64,000 bases of DNA from contig NZ_HE997643.1 of the NCBI RefSeq assembly GCF_000312485.1, positions 1,354,806-1,418,805 on the forward strand, in the 5' to 3' direction. The notes beneath the pieces are model-generated. The model did not search any database. It was not told the origin of the DNA and worked only from the letters and a program-made list of their open reading frames with translations. This document shows positions 26,892 through 35,887 of this stretch, one piece after another. Each line of letters begins with the position of its first letter. Position 1 is the first letter of the stretch. A program made the position numbers and the translations under genes. Source of the DNA: Yersinia massiliensis CCUG 53443 (lineage in GTDB: Bacteria > Pseudomonadota > Gammaproteobacteria > Enterobacterales > Enterobacteriaceae).

Positions 26892-27752
26892 CTATGCCGC
26901 CAGCGATCTGAACAAATAACGGAACCACCACAGTGGTCGCCACCATATCTTCCGCTCAGGGATGCTCAAAAGGCGGGAATGCACTTTTTTGATTTCCCAA
27001 TTAAAGTTAAGAAAGATTCTGCTGTGACCATGTTCCGCACCAAATCGTGCTATTTCATTTTTTTTACGATCATCAATCGGTGCATTATGCGTCAAATCGC
27101 GTGTCAGGGAGTGATAGCTATTCTTCCTATCGACATTACGTTCAATGCAACGGTATTTTTTTGGCAAGTATCGCGGCGTTGTGCCGTGGTCTTTATGGAA
27201 CTTCACAAATCGATAATCTTCGGATCCATAATGCCCCGCGAATTCCTCATCGTATCCATACAGCCTAAAAAATCGAGCTCTGGACATAAAGAACAAATTA
27301 GGATGGCCGCGATAAGCTTTACCCGTTTTGTCATCTGTCCGATAAATGCGGAATAACGAACGCCTCGGATTACGAGCATTAACCAGATAGCGCATAGTAT
27401 CTTCAGGTAGTAAGCAATCTAAATCGGTGATAATAATTTTGTCTGATTTAGCATACAAAACACCCAGATTTCTGGCTCCCGCTTGGTTCCATTGAATGTC
27501 ACTTGTTATCCTAAGCCAGGTAAAATTGAGGTCATAATCTTTGATGTCGTAGTCTAGTGGCGAACAATCATCCACAATGACGAACTCTACGGCATCTTTA
27601 ATATCATCTGGATAAGACTCATACTCATTCAACAATGACTCTACAGACCCCATATTCCCTTGATTACAATAGAAATGAGTGACATAAGTTAACTTGATGT
27701 GCTGCTTATCTAAAGAATGCCGAGCTTTAACTATTCCTAGATCCCTCTCCAT
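26892..27752 (-). CDS. Family 2 glycosyltransferase
   Basis: The 286-residue protein has a GT-A fold pattern: VIVDDCSPLD (residues 57-66), AGARNLGVLYA and ITDLDCLLP with the DxD-type motif near residue 112, and a galactosyltransferase-like C-terminal region (GYDEEFAGHYGSEDYRFV). It lies just upstream of the O-antigen-ligase-like gene in the same direction (86-base gap), so both may act in one surface-glycan process. Donor and acceptor sugars cannot be told. GAGAGGG precedes the start. Confidence 0.82.
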   Translation of the reverse strand: MERDLGIVKARHSLDKQHIKLTYVTHFYCNQGNMGSVESLLNEYESYPDDIKDAVEFVIVDDCSPLDYDIKDYDLNFTWLRITSDIQWNQAGARNLGVLYAKSDKIIITDLDCLLPEDTMRYLVNARNPRRSLFRIYRTDDKTGKAYRGHPNLFFMSRARFFRLYGYDEEFAGHYGSEDYRFVKFHKDHGTTPRYLPKKYRCIERNVDRKNSYHSLTRDLTHNAPIDDRKKNEIARFGAEHGHSRIFLNFNWEIKKVHSRLLSIPERKIWWRPLWWFRYLFRSLAA

Positions 27753-28279
27753 TGAAAAACCTCTGCTTTAATAGAGAAATAAAAAAATTATGCATATTGT
27801 ATAAAATACTTCTTAATTGACCGGTTGAATATTAATGAAGAATAAATAGAAAACAAATAATATTTTAGTGTTAGATGTCATCGCCTCTACAATCCATATG
27901 ACATAGTGTACCGGATCGGCTAATTGATAATTCTTATACAATTTAGGTTCGTTGCTGACAAGAAGAAATAATTATCTCCACTTTAACTCTTCAGCAGAAT
28001 ATTATTACAATATAACTCAATTTTTGTAGAGATTATCACTAAAAAAGACCATACTCTCTACTCTAACTCTCGTCGTGCATGCGGCAACATCAACGATATC
28101 GGTGCTGTTCAGCAACATGACCTCAAATAATTAGTCTTTGCCTAATTTCTAATCGTATTAAGCCATAACGAAAGAAATGTAGCGAAGATGTTATTACTGG
28201 CATCTAAAAAAACGAACAGTCCTTATATGAGGGAGCGTAACATTGAACTAAAATATGCATGAGGTTTATACGTAAAAAA
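27753..28279. other. AT-rich intergenic region, no gene seen
   Basis: Over 500 bases without a supported coding frame. One short stretch near 28065-28130 is GC-richer and could be a gene remnant, but I find no recognisable protein in it. Confidence 0.45.
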
Positions 28280-28280
28280 T

Positions 28281-28316
28281 CCCCCTTAACTGATATTGAT
28301 AAGGAGGATATCTTTT
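28281..28316 (-). terminator. Terminator of the porin-SGNH operon
   Basis: On the minus strand ATCCTCCTTA pairs with TAAGGGGGAT, followed by TTTTTT, just downstream of the SGNH hydrolase gene. Confidence 0.85.
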
Positions 28317-28339
28317 AAGAAGACGCTGGGTTGTTAGAA

Positions 28340-29113
28340 CTATTTTCCTTGTTGACGGAACGAGGTTACCGTCTCCCAAGCAATCTGCTGTAAAGCACGC
28401 GCGGTTTCTTCTGTCATATTGCTATCTACCGGTAATCCGCCACCAACGGGTGATTGATCATAAATGGTCGCAAACAGCACACAAGATGCCAGATAAGTCC
28501 CTGCTAAAGAAGGATGGCTGCCATCGCTATGATATAACTCTATTTCTGGATGAGTCTCGACCGTACGGCTAAAAGCTAAACCAACAGGCGCAACATATCC
28601 ACCTGTTTTACTGGCTATATCAATATAGGCTTTGGCCAATTTATCAGTTTGCTCTTTTTTATCTTTATTCGCCCAAGTCATAAAATACACAACTTTAGAG
28701 CCCGCTTTGTGCGCGGTATCCGCCATAAGACTGGCAGAATCAACGAAGTATTGGCGCACCTCTGTTTTGGCCGAGATGGGTTCCATAGAGTTGCCCTGCA
28801 ATATAACAACATCCCATTTTTGAAGCGAATTTTGGAAACTTAGATTGGGAATGTGCCAGCCTAATTGGCCGCTAGAAATAGTGACACCCCGAAACATATA
28901 CCCTTTAGCCTTATCGGGTAGCAACGAACGGCTTAGGTCCCGAAGTCGGGTATTCACATGGTTGTTGTAATGCATGTACGAATTGCCATAGAGCGCAAAA
29001 GTCTTCCTTTCACCTTCTAATTTGGCTTGAGGCGCAGATGATGTAATAGAGTCAGCCTGAGCACTCGCTATTGTGATTAAGCTGCACGCGAACAACATGA
29101 TTAATTTATTCAT
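28340..29113 (-). CDS. Secreted SGNH/GDSL-type hydrolase
   Basis: The 257-residue protein has a signal peptide (MNKLIMLFACSLITIASAQA). The mature part carries SGNH-type motifs: FALYGNSYMHYNNHVN (block I with the nucleophile Ser), ILQGNSMEP (block III-like Asn) and HSDGSHPSLAGTYLASC (block V, catalytic Asp and His). Such enzymes remove acyl or acetyl groups from sugars and other esters. It lies 11 bases downstream of a porin gene, so it probably acts on a substrate the porin admits to the periplasm. Substrate unknown. Confidence 0.75.
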   Translation of the reverse strand: MNKLIMLFACSLITIASAQADSITSSAPQAKLEGERKTFALYGNSYMHYNNHVNTRLRDLSRSLLPDKAKGYMFRGVTISSGQLGWHIPNLSFQNSLQKWDVVILQGNSMEPISAKTEVRQYFVDSASLMADTAHKAGSKVVYFMTWANKDKKEQTDKLAKAYIDIASKTGGYVAPVGLAFSRTVETHPEIELYHSDGSHPSLAGTYLASCVLFATIYDQSPVGGGLPVDSNMTEETARALQQIAWETVTSFRQQGK

Positions 29114-29124
29114 TTTCTTTATCC

Positions 29125-30171
29125 TCAGAAGTCGTACCTTAGCCCAAGAACAATCGCATCATCATTAATTTTCAGATTATTGTTCGCAAGCACTTTGTCA
29201 TAGGTCAGCGATAGATATGCATTTTTGGCCACCGCTAATTGGGCTTCAGCCCGCCATCCCTCTTTTTCATATATATCCTTTCCATCTTCATCTAGGAAAC
29301 TATATCCGCCTAAAACTTTAATATGATTAAACTGATACGAAACTACTGAATCAAAGCTGATATAATCATTGTCAGGCTTATTGTCACGTTCAATAGACAT
29401 TTTTCCCGCGGTTACCGCAAGAGACATAGCATTATAATCAAGCTGCACCCCACCCATCACCTGCTGATGTTTCTTGCGACCATCGGTGGGTATTTTTTGC
29501 GGGTTGTCTTTACGTTTAAACTCGCTGGCAGCAAGGGCTGGGGTTATTTTAAGATCACCTAACTTGAACATTTTTCGATAGCTAAGCATCACACCATTAT
29601 CAAGCCCTTCATTATCACTGTTAGCATTACCGGCAACATAGGCTATTTGAATCTGATGCCCGTCAAATTGGCCATTCCATTGGAGAGTGCCATCCTGACG
29701 GTTATATTGATATGATGTGTCAATTGAGCTAATACCGTAGTTATAAACATTTGGCGTAAAATTCTTATATTTATCAGTCATTCTCATCACCTGGTATAAC
29801 GGATTTTGAGTACGACCACCAATTAAGTCACCATAGCGAGCATGGGATATACCGAGCCATGCATAACGAGCATCTAGATCTCTATCTTTTGTCTTATTAT
29901 CATTTTTCTCAGTACGTAGTTGCCATTCTAGACGACCAATAATTTTAGTATCTTCAAGTAATGAAAGATCTCTCGTGACATAAATCCCTAAACGCCCACC
30001 TAACTGATTTCGAACATCATCTCCAGCAAATGAAGAATCTCCATGCGCAAACTGATATTCTAAACGGCCATAAATATCCAGTGTCGTTTTATCATCTTTA
30101 TATACATTCATCGCTAATGCTGATGAGCTCATACAAGTTAAAATAATAATCGGTATTGTTTTAATTTTCAT
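29125..30171 (-). CDS. Outer-membrane general porin-family protein
   Basis: The 348-residue protein has a signal peptide (ends in ALA, residue 20) and a 16-strand porin pattern: LDIYGRLEYQF at the start of the barrel, RYAWLGISHARYGDLIGGRTQNP in the loop-3 region, alternating amphipathic strands, and a terminal aromatic in GLRYDF for assembly by the Bam complex. It is smaller and diverged from OmpC/OmpF, so a substrate-specific role is possible. It starts a two-gene operon with the SGNH hydrolase and is divergent from a lyase gene. Confidence 0.85.
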   Translation of the reverse strand: MKIKTIPIIILTCMSSSALAMNVYKDDKTTLDIYGRLEYQFAHGDSSFAGDDVRNQLGGRLGIYVTRDLSLLEDTKIIGRLEWQLRTEKNDNKTKDRDLDARYAWLGISHARYGDLIGGRTQNPLYQVMRMTDKYKNFTPNVYNYGISSIDTSYQYNRQDGTLQWNGQFDGHQIQIAYVAGNANSDNEGLDNGVMLSYRKMFKLGDLKITPALAASEFKRKDNPQKIPTDGRKKHQQVMGGVQLDYNAMSLAVTAGKMSIERDNKPDNDYISFDSVVSYQFNHIKVLGGYSFLDEDGKDIYEKEGWRAEAQLAVAKNAYLSLTYDKVLANNNLKINDDAIVLGLRYDF

Positions 30172-30612
30172 AATTTACCTATAATTAAAATCGTATAAAT
30201 CGCCCCAGTTAGAAACTCCAAACTGATAAGTTGATAAAAATACATTTATCCTGGACATTGTTAATAGCAATAAGAAAAGCGATATATGGGAATAATAATT
30301 TCTCATTTTAAAATGTGACAATATACACAAAAATACCAAGCTAAATTAGTTTCACCTCAGAATATTTGAAATTATAAAAGCAACCAATAAATAAAAATTA
30401 AGTAATTATCTTTCATCATTCATTTGAAAATATTAAAGTAAGTGCTTTATGTTAAGCTCATCACATTTTTAACCATTAGGTAGAGTTAACACAAGGGAAA
30501 TACATATTCTCATTTTTATATCTAGAAAACTAGACCAGAATTTCCATTATCAAACGGATATAAGTTGAAATAACTCACTGATATTGTTCATCTACTAATT
30601 TTGGAGTCCATA
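30172..30612. other. Porin/lyase divergent control region
   Basis: About 440 AT-rich bases, no coding frame. It must hold the promoters of the porin operon and the lyase gene; no operator is recognised with confidence. Confidence 0.55.
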
Positions 30613-31989
30613 ATGCGGGGTAGCCTTAGTTCGGTATTTGATTCAGAACTGTATTCATCCTTGTTCACTCAACCTGAAATGAAACAAGTATGGTCCGATG
30701 AAAATTTGATTCGCTGCTGGTTGGAGTTTGAAATGGCAGTAGCCTGCGTGCAAGCCGAATTAGATATCATCCCAGCTCAGGCTGCAAAAGATATTGTCAC
30801 AACCTGTCAATCGTTAGATGTTGATTGGCAGCGTCTAGCAACAGAAACACGTTCAGTTGGAATGGCGATAAAACCATTAGTCGACCAAATAACCGATGCG
30901 GGTACACCTCTGGTAAAAAAATATCTACATTGGGGTTGTACTACTCAGGACTTATTAGACTCTGCGCTTGCGATGAGAATAAAACAGACGTTGCTGTTAG
31001 TGCGAGGCCAATTGATTGAGTTGGGTGCAAGTCTTAAAACCATGGCTCTTGCTCATAAAGCCACCGTCATGGTTGCCAGAACCAATTCTGTAGATGCCTC
31101 TGCAACCACTTGGGGATTGCAGGTCAGCAGTTATCTTAATGAGATAACTCGTAATATTCATCGTCTTGATAATCTCTATCCCACAGCTATCACAGGCTTA
31201 TTTGGTGGCGCAGTCGGTAACCTCGCTTCCGTTGGTCATAACGGCATAGAAACTAGAAATAACCTAATGAAAGCATTAGGCTTATCTGCTCCCATTGGGA
31301 TGATGAATGCCAGTCAGGATAATGTCGTACAAGTCGTCCAGTTTTTTGCTTTAGTACACGGTACTCTTTGTCGGATAGCGAATGATGTTGAAACCATGGG
31401 AAGACCATCCTTGGGCGAACTTAGGGAAGGAGAAGGCGGCGGTGGTTCCAGTACAATGCCGCACAAAACGAATCCTCGTGCCAGTAATATGATTCAAACA
31501 CTATCCCGTATGGGCTGGATGTATGCCTCTGGTGCAACCAATCTACTCGACCAACAGGATGTACGTGCAGCATCGATGCGTGTACTCAACTGGACACTAC
31601 TGCCTGAATCAGCGTTAAGTCTCTCCACCAGTCTCGATCGCGCCTGCCGCCTCATCACTCATTTAGTCGTTGATAAAGAAAGAATGAATGACAACTTCAG
31701 CACCTCTAAATATTTTATTATGTCAGAATCAGTAGCAATGAAACTGGCTGACAAAATTGGTCGAGATCAGGGTTATAATTTAATGAAAAAATTATTAAAT
31801 ACGGCTGACGGAACCCAAAACTTAGAGCAGTTAGTATTAAATAATACTCAGATTCGTGAGTTTCTAACTGAGGAGGAACTTATTGCTGCTTGCGACCCAT
31901 CTTCTTATCTAGGGTGTAACGACGCATTAGTGGATGAAACTGTAGCATTCTTTGATTCCACAGCTAAAGTCAATACGTTATCTATCTGA
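30613..31989 (+). CDS. Fumarase/aspartase-superfamily lyase (adenylosuccinate lyase/CMLE-like)
   Basis: The ATG at 30613 has GGAG six bases upstream. The 458-residue protein carries the superfamily signature GSSTMPHKTNPRASN (flexible loop with catalytic Ser), plus LHWGCTTQDLLDSA and ARTNSVDASATTWG, which align with PcaB (3-carboxy-cis,cis-muconate cycloisomerase) and PurB-like enzymes. Most members release fumarate from a succinyl-N or -O adduct. It is not purB by context. A DcuC-type C4-dicarboxylate carrier and an RpiR regulator follow, which suggests a fumarate-releasing catabolic step. Exact substrate unknown. Confidence 0.82.
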   Translation: MRGSLSSVFDSELYSSLFTQPEMKQVWSDENLIRCWLEFEMAVACVQAELDIIPAQAAKDIVTTCQSLDVDWQRLATETRSVGMAIKPLVDQITDAGTPLVKKYLHWGCTTQDLLDSALAMRIKQTLLLVRGQLIELGASLKTMALAHKATVMVARTNSVDASATTWGLQVSSYLNEITRNIHRLDNLYPTAITGLFGGAVGNLASVGHNGIETRNNLMKALGLSAPIGMMNASQDNVVQVVQFFALVHGTLCRIANDVETMGRPSLGELREGEGGGGSSTMPHKTNPRASNMIQTLSRMGWMYASGATNLLDQQDVRAASMRVLNWTLLPESALSLSTSLDRACRLITHLVVDKERMNDNFSTSKYFIMSESVAMKLADKIGRDQGYNLMKKLLNTADGTQNLEQLVLNNTQIREFLTEEELIAACDPSSYLGCNDALVDETVAFFDSTAKVNTLSI

Positions 31990-32004
31990 TTGAAAAGATA
32001 AGTA

Positions 32005-32030
32005 TCCCCTAAGCATCGCTTGGGGGTGTT
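32005..32030 (+). terminator. Terminator after the lyase gene
   Basis: CCCCTAAGC-ATC-GCTTGGGGG hairpin followed by TGTTT, between the convergent lyase and RpiR genes. Confidence 0.75.
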
Positions 32031-32038
32031 TAGTCCCT

Positions 32039-32926
32039 TTATTTCGGTAGTGGCGAGAAGAGTTCGAAAAATACAAATAGCTCTTCCAATTGCTCAAAAT
32101 TCCCTTCTCCTTCGCCTTTTTCATAGGCCAAATGCAGGACTAATTCGATAAAAAAGAAGCTAATTATCCTGCTTTTAAAAACTGATTGGACATCACTTGG
32201 TAATACAAATTGTAGATTACAAAATTTGCCATAGGGATTCGATTCAGAATTGGTTATCAGTACTACGACTGCATCCTTTCTACGGAACCATTCTGTCACT
32301 CGAATGACGACTCGGTTAAAACGATAATATGAAAAAGTGATCAGAACATCTCTACTGGATAAATTCAGTAAATCCTTAGGTAAATCGCCAACATCCACTG
32401 AGAGAAGTGTCACACTGTCTCTAAAATATTTAACCAAAGTCGTGAAGTGTTTAGCCATCGCATGAGATGAAGAAGGGCCTATGACATAGAGATGCCTATC
32501 TGTATCTAGAATGAGGCTAATAAATTCATCCAAACTCTCGATATCAATATTATTTTTAAAATTCTCAAACAACATTGTCACATTTTTATTAAAATCAGAA
32601 ACAATTTCCTCTGTAGTAACCTTCGCTCTCTCATTGGCTCGAGATACTAGTTCGAATGGCGGTACTAATTTTTGTTGTGACAATGTTTTTTCAAGCTCAC
32701 GTTTAAAAGCCGAATAACCTGTAAACCCTAATTTATTCAGAAATCGGCCAACAGTGGCTTTGCTTACCATCGCATTACGTGCAAGGTCGATAATGCCATG
32801 AAAAGGCAACTCATTGAAATGAATCTGTATATAGGCATCTAAACGACACTCAGAATCTGTTAATGAATCTAGTTGGGTAGTTTGTAAAATATATTTCTCA
32901 AGTGTCAATAAATTATTAATTTTCAT
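32039..32926 (-). CDS. MurR/RpiR-family transcriptional regulator
   Basis: The 295-residue protein has an N-terminal RpiR helix-turn-helix (residues 35-80, ARNAMVSKATVGRFLNKLGFTGYSAFKREL) and a C-terminal SIS sugar-phosphate-binding domain (about 125-265; LYVIGPSSSHAMAKHF and DVLITFSYYR). RpiR regulators respond to phosphosugars or, in some cases, organic acids. It is divergent from the dcuC-like gene and convergent with the lyase, so it probably controls this locus. Confidence 0.82.
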   Translation of the reverse strand: MKINNLLTLEKYILQTTQLDSLTDSECRLDAYIQIHFNELPFHGIIDLARNAMVSKATVGRFLNKLGFTGYSAFKRELEKTLSQQKLVPPFELVSRANERAKVTTEEIVSDFNKNVTMLFENFKNNIDIESLDEFISLILDTDRHLYVIGPSSSHAMAKHFTTLVKYFRDSVTLLSVDVGDLPKDLLNLSSRDVLITFSYYRFNRVVIRVTEWFRRKDAVVVLITNSESNPYGKFCNLQFVLPSDVQSVFKSRIISFFFIELVLHLAYEKGEGEGNFEQLEELFVFFELFSPLPK

Positions 32927-33242
32927 TAGTTACTCCTTTTAACACTGATTTTATGACTAAAATAATAAATATATTCTCGGTATGACGCCTTGTTAACGAT
33001 CAAGCAATGCACTGCTTCAATGATAATATTATTTGGTGTAACTATAAATTTCAAAGAATGAGACGCTGCGCACAATTTACGGTGAGAAAACTATTTTCTC
33101 ATTCTTTCACTGATTCCTTACTTCTACTATGACTGCATTACATAAGGACAATCAGATTGATCAATTCACTTGGGAGCTATCTGTAACATTTTATTTAACC
33201 GTGTTTTTTCACCCGAATAAAATAAATAAAAGGGCTAATCTC
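32927..33242. other. rpiR/dcuC divergent spacer
   Basis: A little over 300 bases with both promoters. An upstream in-frame start for the DcuC-like gene is possible (33129) but lacks a ribosome site. No operator is recognised. Confidence 0.5.
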
Positions 33243-34613
33243 ATGATTGCATTTATAGTCGCAATAGTGATAACTATCATTGCTGCATGGTTAATTATCA
33301 AAAACTACCAACCTCAAACAGTATTGCTGTTAGCCGGTATTTCTTTACTGACTATCACTGCTATTTTTTATCCAGAGAACAGCATCTTATATGATAAAGC
33401 AAAATCAACGGGTTCAGTTTGGGTTGATATCTTCGCTTTTGCTAAAAACTCGCTATCGACTCAAGTGGCAGGCATCGGCTTGATCATTATGGCGGCAGGC
33501 GGCTTTGCAAGCTATATGGACCATATTAAAGCGTCAAATGCCATGGTTAATGCATGCATTCGTCCTCTCCAGCTCATCAAAGCACCCTATCTTATTTTAG
33601 CCATTGGTTATATTTGTGCTCAGTTGTTACATGTTGCAATTTCTAGCGCTGCTGGATTAGCGATGTTGCTGTTGGTCACTTTCTTCCCAGTATTAGTTCG
33701 TCTTGGTGTCAGTAAAGCCGCAGCAGCATCAATGATTGGACTTTGTGCATTCATGGATCTTGGCCCTGCTGTGGGGACAGCTAACCTCGCGGCAAAACAT
33801 GCAGGAATGGAAACCGCAATTTATTTTGTCCATTACCAAATGCCAGTTGCAATTGCTGTGATGTTGGTGGTTTCCGTATTGGTTTTCTTTACCGCTAAAT
33901 ATTACGATAAAAAGGATGGTCACATCGTCGTCATTCGAGAGACGATCAGTGACGAAAGTAAAGACGAAATTCGTGTACCGACTTTCTACGCGTTGTTACC
34001 TATATTCCCAGTTGCACTGGTATTAATATTCAGTCCGCTATTTATTGATAGCATAAAAATAGATGTGGTCACCGCGATGATCATCGGTACATTGACGGCG
34101 TTTATCTGTGATCTTTTAGTCAAACGTGATTTCCGAGAATGTTGTAAAGGGGTGCAAGTCTTCTTCAAAGGTATGGGGAGCATGTTTACCAGTATTGTCT
34201 CCTTACTGGTTTGTGCTGACATCTATGCTCAAGGGATGCAAAAAATTGGTGCTATCGACTATTTACTGGTATCAGTGCAAAACGCAGGTTTTGGTTTCGC
34301 CAGCATGACCGTTCTAATGACACTACTGGTTGGTGTCACGGCAGTATTAACCGGCTCTGGTGTCGCTGCCTTTTTCTCCTTCTCGGGAATGGCTCCATCA
34401 ATCGCGAGTAAATTCGGTCAAGAAGCTGTTAGCATGATTCTTCCTATGCAATTAATGGCAGGTATGGGCCGCTCAATTTCTCCGGTAGCAGGTATCATCA
34501 TAGCCGTCAGCAAAGCAGGTGAATGTTCGCCGTTTATGATAGTGAGACGAACATTAATTCCGGCTATTGGAGGTATCCTCACTATGATGCTGGCAAATTT
34601 CCTGCTATTTTAA
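33243..34613 (+). CDS. DcuC-family C4-dicarboxylate transporter
   Basis: I chose the ATG at 33243 (AGGG eight bases upstream), giving 456 residues with 12-13 hydrophobic segments, matching the family length. LLVTFFPVLVRLGVSKAAAASMIGLCAFMDLGPAVGTANLAAKHAGM and MGRSISPVAGIIIAVSKAGE are conserved DcuC/YfcC-type blocks. E. coli DcuC mainly exports succinate in exchange for fumarate or works as an anaerobic efflux carrier. Together with the nearby lyase that may release fumarate, export or exchange of the C4 product is a sensible hypothesis. Confidence 0.85.
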   Translation: MIAFIVAIVITIIAAWLIIKNYQPQTVLLLAGISLLTITAIFYPENSILYDKAKSTGSVWVDIFAFAKNSLSTQVAGIGLIIMAAGGFASYMDHIKASNAMVNACIRPLQLIKAPYLILAIGYICAQLLHVAISSAAGLAMLLLVTFFPVLVRLGVSKAAAASMIGLCAFMDLGPAVGTANLAAKHAGMETAIYFVHYQMPVAIAVMLVVSVLVFFTAKYYDKKDGHIVVIRETISDESKDEIRVPTFYALLPIFPVALVLIFSPLFIDSIKIDVVTAMIIGTLTAFICDLLVKRDFRECCKGVQVFFKGMGSMFTSIVSLLVCADIYAQGMQKIGAIDYLLVSVQNAGFGFASMTVLMTLLVGVTAVLTGSGVAAFFSFSGMAPSIASKFGQEAVSMILPMQLMAGMGRSISPVAGIIIAVSKAGECSPFMIVRRTLIPAIGGILTMMLANFLLF

Positions 34614-34713
34614 TCGCGAATAATTTCATTACCGCAATAACATTCTATTAGTTATTATCTTTAATGAAAAAGGTGAAGATACCTACGATATCTGAATACA
34701 GAACATTACTGAT

Positions 34714-34745
34714 GCCCACTCCCCTTCTAAATAAGAGGAGTGGGC
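34714..34745. terminator. Bidirectional terminator
   Basis: GCCCACTCC pairs with GGAGTGGGC with a short AT-rich loop between the convergent dcuC-like and desaturase genes. Confidence 0.75.
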
Positions 34746-34771
34746 TCCGGACTTGAAGTAAAACTATTAGC

Positions 34772-35833
34772 TTAATATGAATCCAGTTCATTACTTAATG
34801 GCTTATTGCCCCATCTATTTGACCGGTTAAATGTTTTAACATCATTAAATCTCACTCCTTTATCTTTCATCACTTTATGTGCAAATGGTGCTGATAGTTG
34901 TCGGATATAGAAAGGCTCATTTACCACAAAATGATGTATTGCATGGGTACTTCCAAAGTTAAAACAAAATAGGTTAAACGGCCAAAACCACCAATGGTTT
35001 AGAACCTGAGTTTCCTGAATAACATTACCACTTTCATTATCACCATAATAATGCATGTTTGAACTTACGAAATGTAAACAAAACGCCCATAGGATATTGG
35101 GTGCGATAATTACCACCATCATTATATCGATAATATTGAATATTTTTAACGTCAACTCAGACCACATAATTGTCACACCGAACAAGGACGATGCGAAGTT
35201 TATCAAGTGAAATAAAATAAATGAATATACAATTAATGAATGTAGAAGCGCGAGGGGGAAAAAGGCTTTGCATGCCTTCTTAAATAACTCCCTCCTTTCT
35301 TTCCACGATTTAGCCTGTATTATCAACACACCGACTGCAACAATAAAATCACTAATCATCCATAATCTTAGCAACCCCCAGCGCTGACCATTAGACAGTA
35401 ACCGCTCTTCTAAATCTTCATAAGTTCCTGGCATTTGGTGATGCCTTAAATGAATTTTTCGCCTAACCCAAGGGTTTGCAGTACTAGGACGAACTATCCA
35501 AACTAAGAACATCATTGCATTCTGCATAACACGATTCTTTTTAAAATATAGATTATGAATTAAGTCATGTTCAAGTTCATGTGCTACAGAAAGGCAAAGA
35601 GCATTAATTATAATACAAGCCCACCATGCAATGTATCCATTAAGATAACATAATGAACTGACAACAAGGACTCCAATAACAAAAGATAAAATACCAACCC
35701 CAAGAGCACTCTGGTGTTTTAATATACTGTACCGCTCCTCCAATTTTTTGCAGTGGTTAGCTATCGCTCTCCTCACTTTTTGCGATTTAACTTTATCATC
35801 AAGCATATTTGCATTTGAATTATTTACATTCAT
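34772..35833 (-). CDS. Membrane fatty acid desaturase-family protein
   Basis: The 353-residue integral-membrane protein has the three histidine clusters of the desaturase/hydroxylase family: HELEHDLIH (around residue 85), HLRHHQ (about residue 128) and HAIHHF near residue 300, and several membrane helices between them. These bind the di-iron centre that oxidises alkyl chains using O2. AGGAG lies seven bases before the ATG. It is 54 bases downstream of an acyl-CoA-oxidase-like gene. Base composition is strongly AT-rich (roughly one-third GC), unlike flanking core genes, suggesting acquisition. Confidence 0.82.
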   Translation of the reverse strand: MNVNNSNANMLDDKVKSQKVRRAIANHCKKLEERYSILKHQSALGVGILSFVIGVLVVSSLCYLNGYIAWWACIIINALCLSVAHELEHDLIHNLYFKKNRVMQNAMMFLVWIVRPSTANPWVRRKIHLRHHQMPGTYEDLEERLLSNGQRWGLLRLWMISDFIVAVGVLIIQAKSWKERRELFKKACKAFFPLALLHSLIVYSFILFHLINFASSLFGVTIMWSELTLKIFNIIDIMMVVIIAPNILWAFCLHFVSSNMHYYGDNESGNVIQETQVLNHWWFWPFNLFCFNFGSTHAIHHFVVNEPFYIRQLSAPFAHKVMKDKGVRFNDVKTFNRSNRWGNKPLSNELDSY

Positions 35834-35887
35834 AGTGTAACTCCTACAGGAATTAGTAAATACGAGTCGAATAAATATGACGTTATA

